NCBI GenBank assembly: GCA_018608735.1
Contig: JABAYZ010000189.1
Span: 666-7,559, forward strand
From: Flavobacteriaceae bacterium
Lineage (GTDB): Bacteria; Bacteroidota; Bacteroidia; Flavobacteriales; Flavobacteriaceae
Direction: 5' to 3'
DNA: 6,894 nucleotides
Positions 5,050-6,894 of the stretch are shown here, piece after piece. Under the pieces are notes generated by a model that did not search any database, was not told the origin of the DNA, and saw only the letters and a list, made by a program, of their open reading frames with translations. The position numbers and the translations under genes are program-made. Position 1 is the stretch's first letter, and every line of letters begins with the position of its first letter.

Positions 5050-5667
5050 ATGAATATCGTTATTGCAGATAAATCTCATACAATCCATGCCCAAACTATT
5101 TGTAACGCTATCGAAGCGGCTGCACAAGTTAGAGGTACAGGGATTGCAAAGCGTTCCGTGGACTATATTATTTCTAAAATGGAAACTAACAATGCCGTCA
5201 TTGCCTTAGATGGTGATGTCTTTGCGGGTTTTTGCTACATAGAAACATGGAGTCACGACAAATTTGTGGCCAACTCAGGTCTCATAGTACATCCTAACTT
5301 TAGAAATCAAGGCTTGGCTAAAAAAATCAAAAAAGTAGTTTTTGAACATTCTAGAGCAAAATATCCTTTAGCAAAAATATTTAGTATCACTACAGGTCTC
5401 GCCGTAATGAAACTGAATACCGATTTGGGGTATAAGCCTGTTACTTTTTCTGAACTTACTGAAGAACCTTCATTTTGGAAAGGCTGTCAAACATGTAAAA
5501 ATTATGATGTCCTTCAACGGACCTCCCAAAGCATGTGTTTGTGTACCGGGATGTTGTTTGACCCAAATTCTAAACCAGAAGTTGCTTTTCAAAAAGTTAA
5601 AGACAAAACATTTCTAAGATTAAAAAGCATCAAGCAAAGCTTGTTTCTAAAAAAACATAAAAAATGA
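5050..5667 (+). CDS. GNAT acyltransferase of the arginine operon, probable N-acylglutamate synthase
   Basis: The 205-residue protein has a GNAT fold over about residues 1-135. The acyl-CoA pyrophosphate loop is GLIVHPNFRNQGLAKKI (77-93), whose RNQGLA fits the R/QxxGxG/A motif. The C-terminal part carries CxxC (Cys146, Cys149) and CxC (Cys163, Cys165) about 14 residues apart, which could bind a metal ion. It is the first gene after the arginine leader and overlaps argG by ATGA. Flavobacteria lack a classical ArgA or ArgJ in this cluster, so by position the protein probably makes N-acetyl- or N-succinylglutamate from glutamate and acyl-CoA, the first step of arginine synthesis. I recall genetic evidence from Bacteroides for this role in a homologous gene beside argG. 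The acyl donor cannot be told here. ATG at 5050 has no Shine-Dalgarno but fits the fold start. Confidence 0.85.
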   Translation: MNIVIADKSHTIHAQTICNAIEAAAQVRGTGIAKRSVDYIISKMETNNAVIALDGDVFAGFCYIETWSHDKFVANSGLIVHPNFRNQGLAKKIKKVVFEHSRAKYPLAKIFSITTGLAVMKLNTDLGYKPVTFSELTEEPSFWKGCQTCKNYDVLQRTSQSMCLCTGMLFDPNSKPEVAFQKVKDKTFLRLKSIKQSLFLKKHKK

Positions 5668-6857
5668 AAAACTCAAAAAAACTTGTCATTGCCTATAGTG
5701 GAGGTTTAGACACCTCATACTGTGCTGTGTCCTTATCAAAAGCCGGCTATGAAGTTCATGCCGTTAGCGTTAATACCGGTGGGTTTACTGATAGTGACCT
5801 TCAAAAAATTGAACATAACGCTTATAAAATGGGCGTTTCGACCTATAAAAACATACAAGCCATAACTACGTTTTATCAAAACGTAGTGAAGTATCTGGTT
5901 TTTGGAAATGTGCTAAAAAATAATACTTACCCTTTATCTGTTAGCGCAGAACGTATTGTGCAAGCCATCGAAATTATTGAGTATGCAAAATCTATTGATG
6001 CGCAATACATCGCTCATGGCAGCACAGGAGCAGGAAACGATCAAGTGCGTTTTGATATGATTTTTCAAACCCTTGCCCCAGAAATCGAAATTATTACACC
6101 CATAAGAGATCAAAAACTCACACGACAGGAAGAAATCGCCTACCTAAAATTAAATGGGGTTGATTTGGATTGGGAAAAAGCTAAATATTCAATTAATAAA
6201 GGCCTTTGGGGCACCAGTGTTGGGGGCGATGAAACACTAACCTCTCACTTGGCGTTGCCAGAATTGGCCTATCCCTCACAATTGGAATCAGAAACGCCTG
6301 AAACAGTAACCCTCACTTTCACAAAAGGCGAATTGACAGCGCTTAACGGTATTGAAAATGCACCAGAACAAAACATTCAACTTCTAGATCAAATGGCTTC
6401 AAAATTTGCGATTGGAAGAGATATACATGTTGGAGATACCATTGTTGGTATCAAAGGTCGAGTTGGCTTTGAAGCCGCCGCAGCATTGATTATCGTTAAA
6501 GCACATCATTTGTTAGAAAAACACACCTTAACAAAATGGCAACTTCAGCACAAAGATTATTTGTCAAATTTTTATGGTATGCATTTACATGAAGGGCAGT
6601 ATTTAGATCCGGTTATGCGTGATATGGAAGCCTTTTTAGCAAGTAGTCAACAGAGTGTGTCAGGAGAAGTAGAAGTCGTTTTGAAACCTTATCACTTTTT
6701 AGTCAATGGAATTACATCACCTCATGACCTTATGAATGCCAAGTTTGGAAGTTATGGAGAAATAAATAATGGCTGGACAGCTGAAGAAGCTAAAGGGTTC
6801 ATTAAAATTAACGGAAATCAAAACAAAATCCATCAACAAGTAAATTCAGAATTATGA
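5664..6857 (+). CDS. argG: Argininosuccinate synthase
   Basis: The cytosolic enzyme joins citrulline and aspartate, using ATP, to form argininosuccinate, the penultimate step of arginine synthesis. Its 397 residues are near the usual ~400. The N-type ATP pyrophosphatase loop is AYSGGLDTS (10-18). Other conserved blocks are YPLSVSAERI (89-98), HGSTGAGNDQVRFD (118-131, for citrulline, aspartate and ATP binding), TPIRD (145-149) and YSINKGLWGTSVGGDE (175-190). The C-terminal tetramerisation part is complete, so the gene looks intact. Its ATG overlaps the GNAT stop (ATGA at 5664-5667), and its own TGA overlaps the argC ATG (6854-6857), which indicates one co-translated operon. It is probably controlled by the leader attenuator upstream. 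Confidence 0.97.
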   Translation: MKNSKKLVIAYSGGLDTSYCAVSLSKAGYEVHAVSVNTGGFTDSDLQKIEHNAYKMGVSTYKNIQAITTFYQNVVKYLVFGNVLKNNTYPLSVSAERIVQAIEIIEYAKSIDAQYIAHGSTGAGNDQVRFDMIFQTLAPEIEIITPIRDQKLTRQEEIAYLKLNGVDLDWEKAKYSINKGLWGTSVGGDETLTSHLALPELAYPSQLESETPETVTLTFTKGELTALNGIENAPEQNIQLLDQMASKFAIGRDIHVGDTIVGIKGRVGFEAAAALIIVKAHHLLEKHTLTKWQLQHKDYLSNFYGMHLHEGQYLDPVMRDMEAFLASSQQSVSGEVEVVLKPYHFLVNGITSPHDLMNAKFGSYGEINNGWTAEEAKGFIKINGNQNKIHQQVNSEL

Positions 6858-6894
6858 TACAAGCAGGAATTATAGGAGGTGCAGGCTACACTGC
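6854..6894 (+). CDS. argC: N-acetyl-gamma-glutamyl-phosphate reductase, N-terminal fragment
   Basis: Only 13 full codons are inside the window: MIQAGIIGGAGYT, then the edge. This is the Rossmann NADP-binding start (GxxGxxG: GGAGYTG-type) typical of ArgC, which reduces N-acyl-glutamyl phosphate to the semialdehyde. Following argG with an ATGA overlap is the usual Bacteroidota gene order. Identification rests on this short motif and the context; the remainder is outside the window. Confidence 0.83.
   Translation, partial: MIQAGIIGGAGYT

Overview
The window looks like a chromosomal segment from a flavobacterium (phylum Bacteroidota). The evidence is AT-rich DNA, near absence of Shine-Dalgarno sequences, -7 elements of the Bacteroidota sigma-A type (TANNTTTG), a GLPGLI-family secreted protein (a family largely restricted to this phylum), and an arginine operon that opens with a GNAT acyltransferase followed by argG and argC. 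The genus cannot be named from the sequence alone.

Layout. Positions 1-596 (minus) hold the N-terminal half of a tripeptidase, pepT, cut by the window edge. A 112-bp divergent promoter region follows. Then comes a plus-strand cluster: pyrD (709-1752), a LysE/RhtB-type exporter (1758-2381, apparently starting at TTG) and an unknown 79-residue protein (2390-2629). It meets a convergent nitronate monooxygenase-like gene (2637-3614, minus) with only 7 bp between stop codons. After a 230-bp divergent spacer comes a secreted GLPGLI-family protein (3845-4669). A 380-bp gap without a long ORF precedes the arginine operon: GNAT acyltransferase (5050-5667), argG (5664-6857) and the first codons of argC (6854 to the edge). 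The operon genes are joined by ATGA overlaps.

The most interesting item lies in that gap. At 4867-4962 there is a 31-codon ORF whose last nine codons include five arginine codons (C-terminus FSRPRISRRRP). It is followed at once by a short inverted repeat that can act as antiterminator, an overlapping and mutually exclusive terminator hairpin, and a run of six T. This is the layout of a ribosome-mediated transcription attenuator sensing charged tRNA-Arg in front of arginine biosynthesis genes. It is inferred from sequence only. The model is that low arginine stalls the ribosome on the CGT/CGC codons and lets the antiterminator form, so GNAT-argG-argC is transcribed. With ample arginine the ribosome reaches the stop codon, covers the antiterminator, and transcription ends.

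Other points worth attention are a Cys in place of the Ser catalytic base usual for class 2 PyrD, the GNAT protein as probable first enzyme of arginine synthesis with a CxxC/CxC C-terminal module, and a GLPGLI gene with no TonB-dependent receptor beside it in this window. I saw no tRNA, rRNA, CRISPR array, insertion sequence or phage gene.
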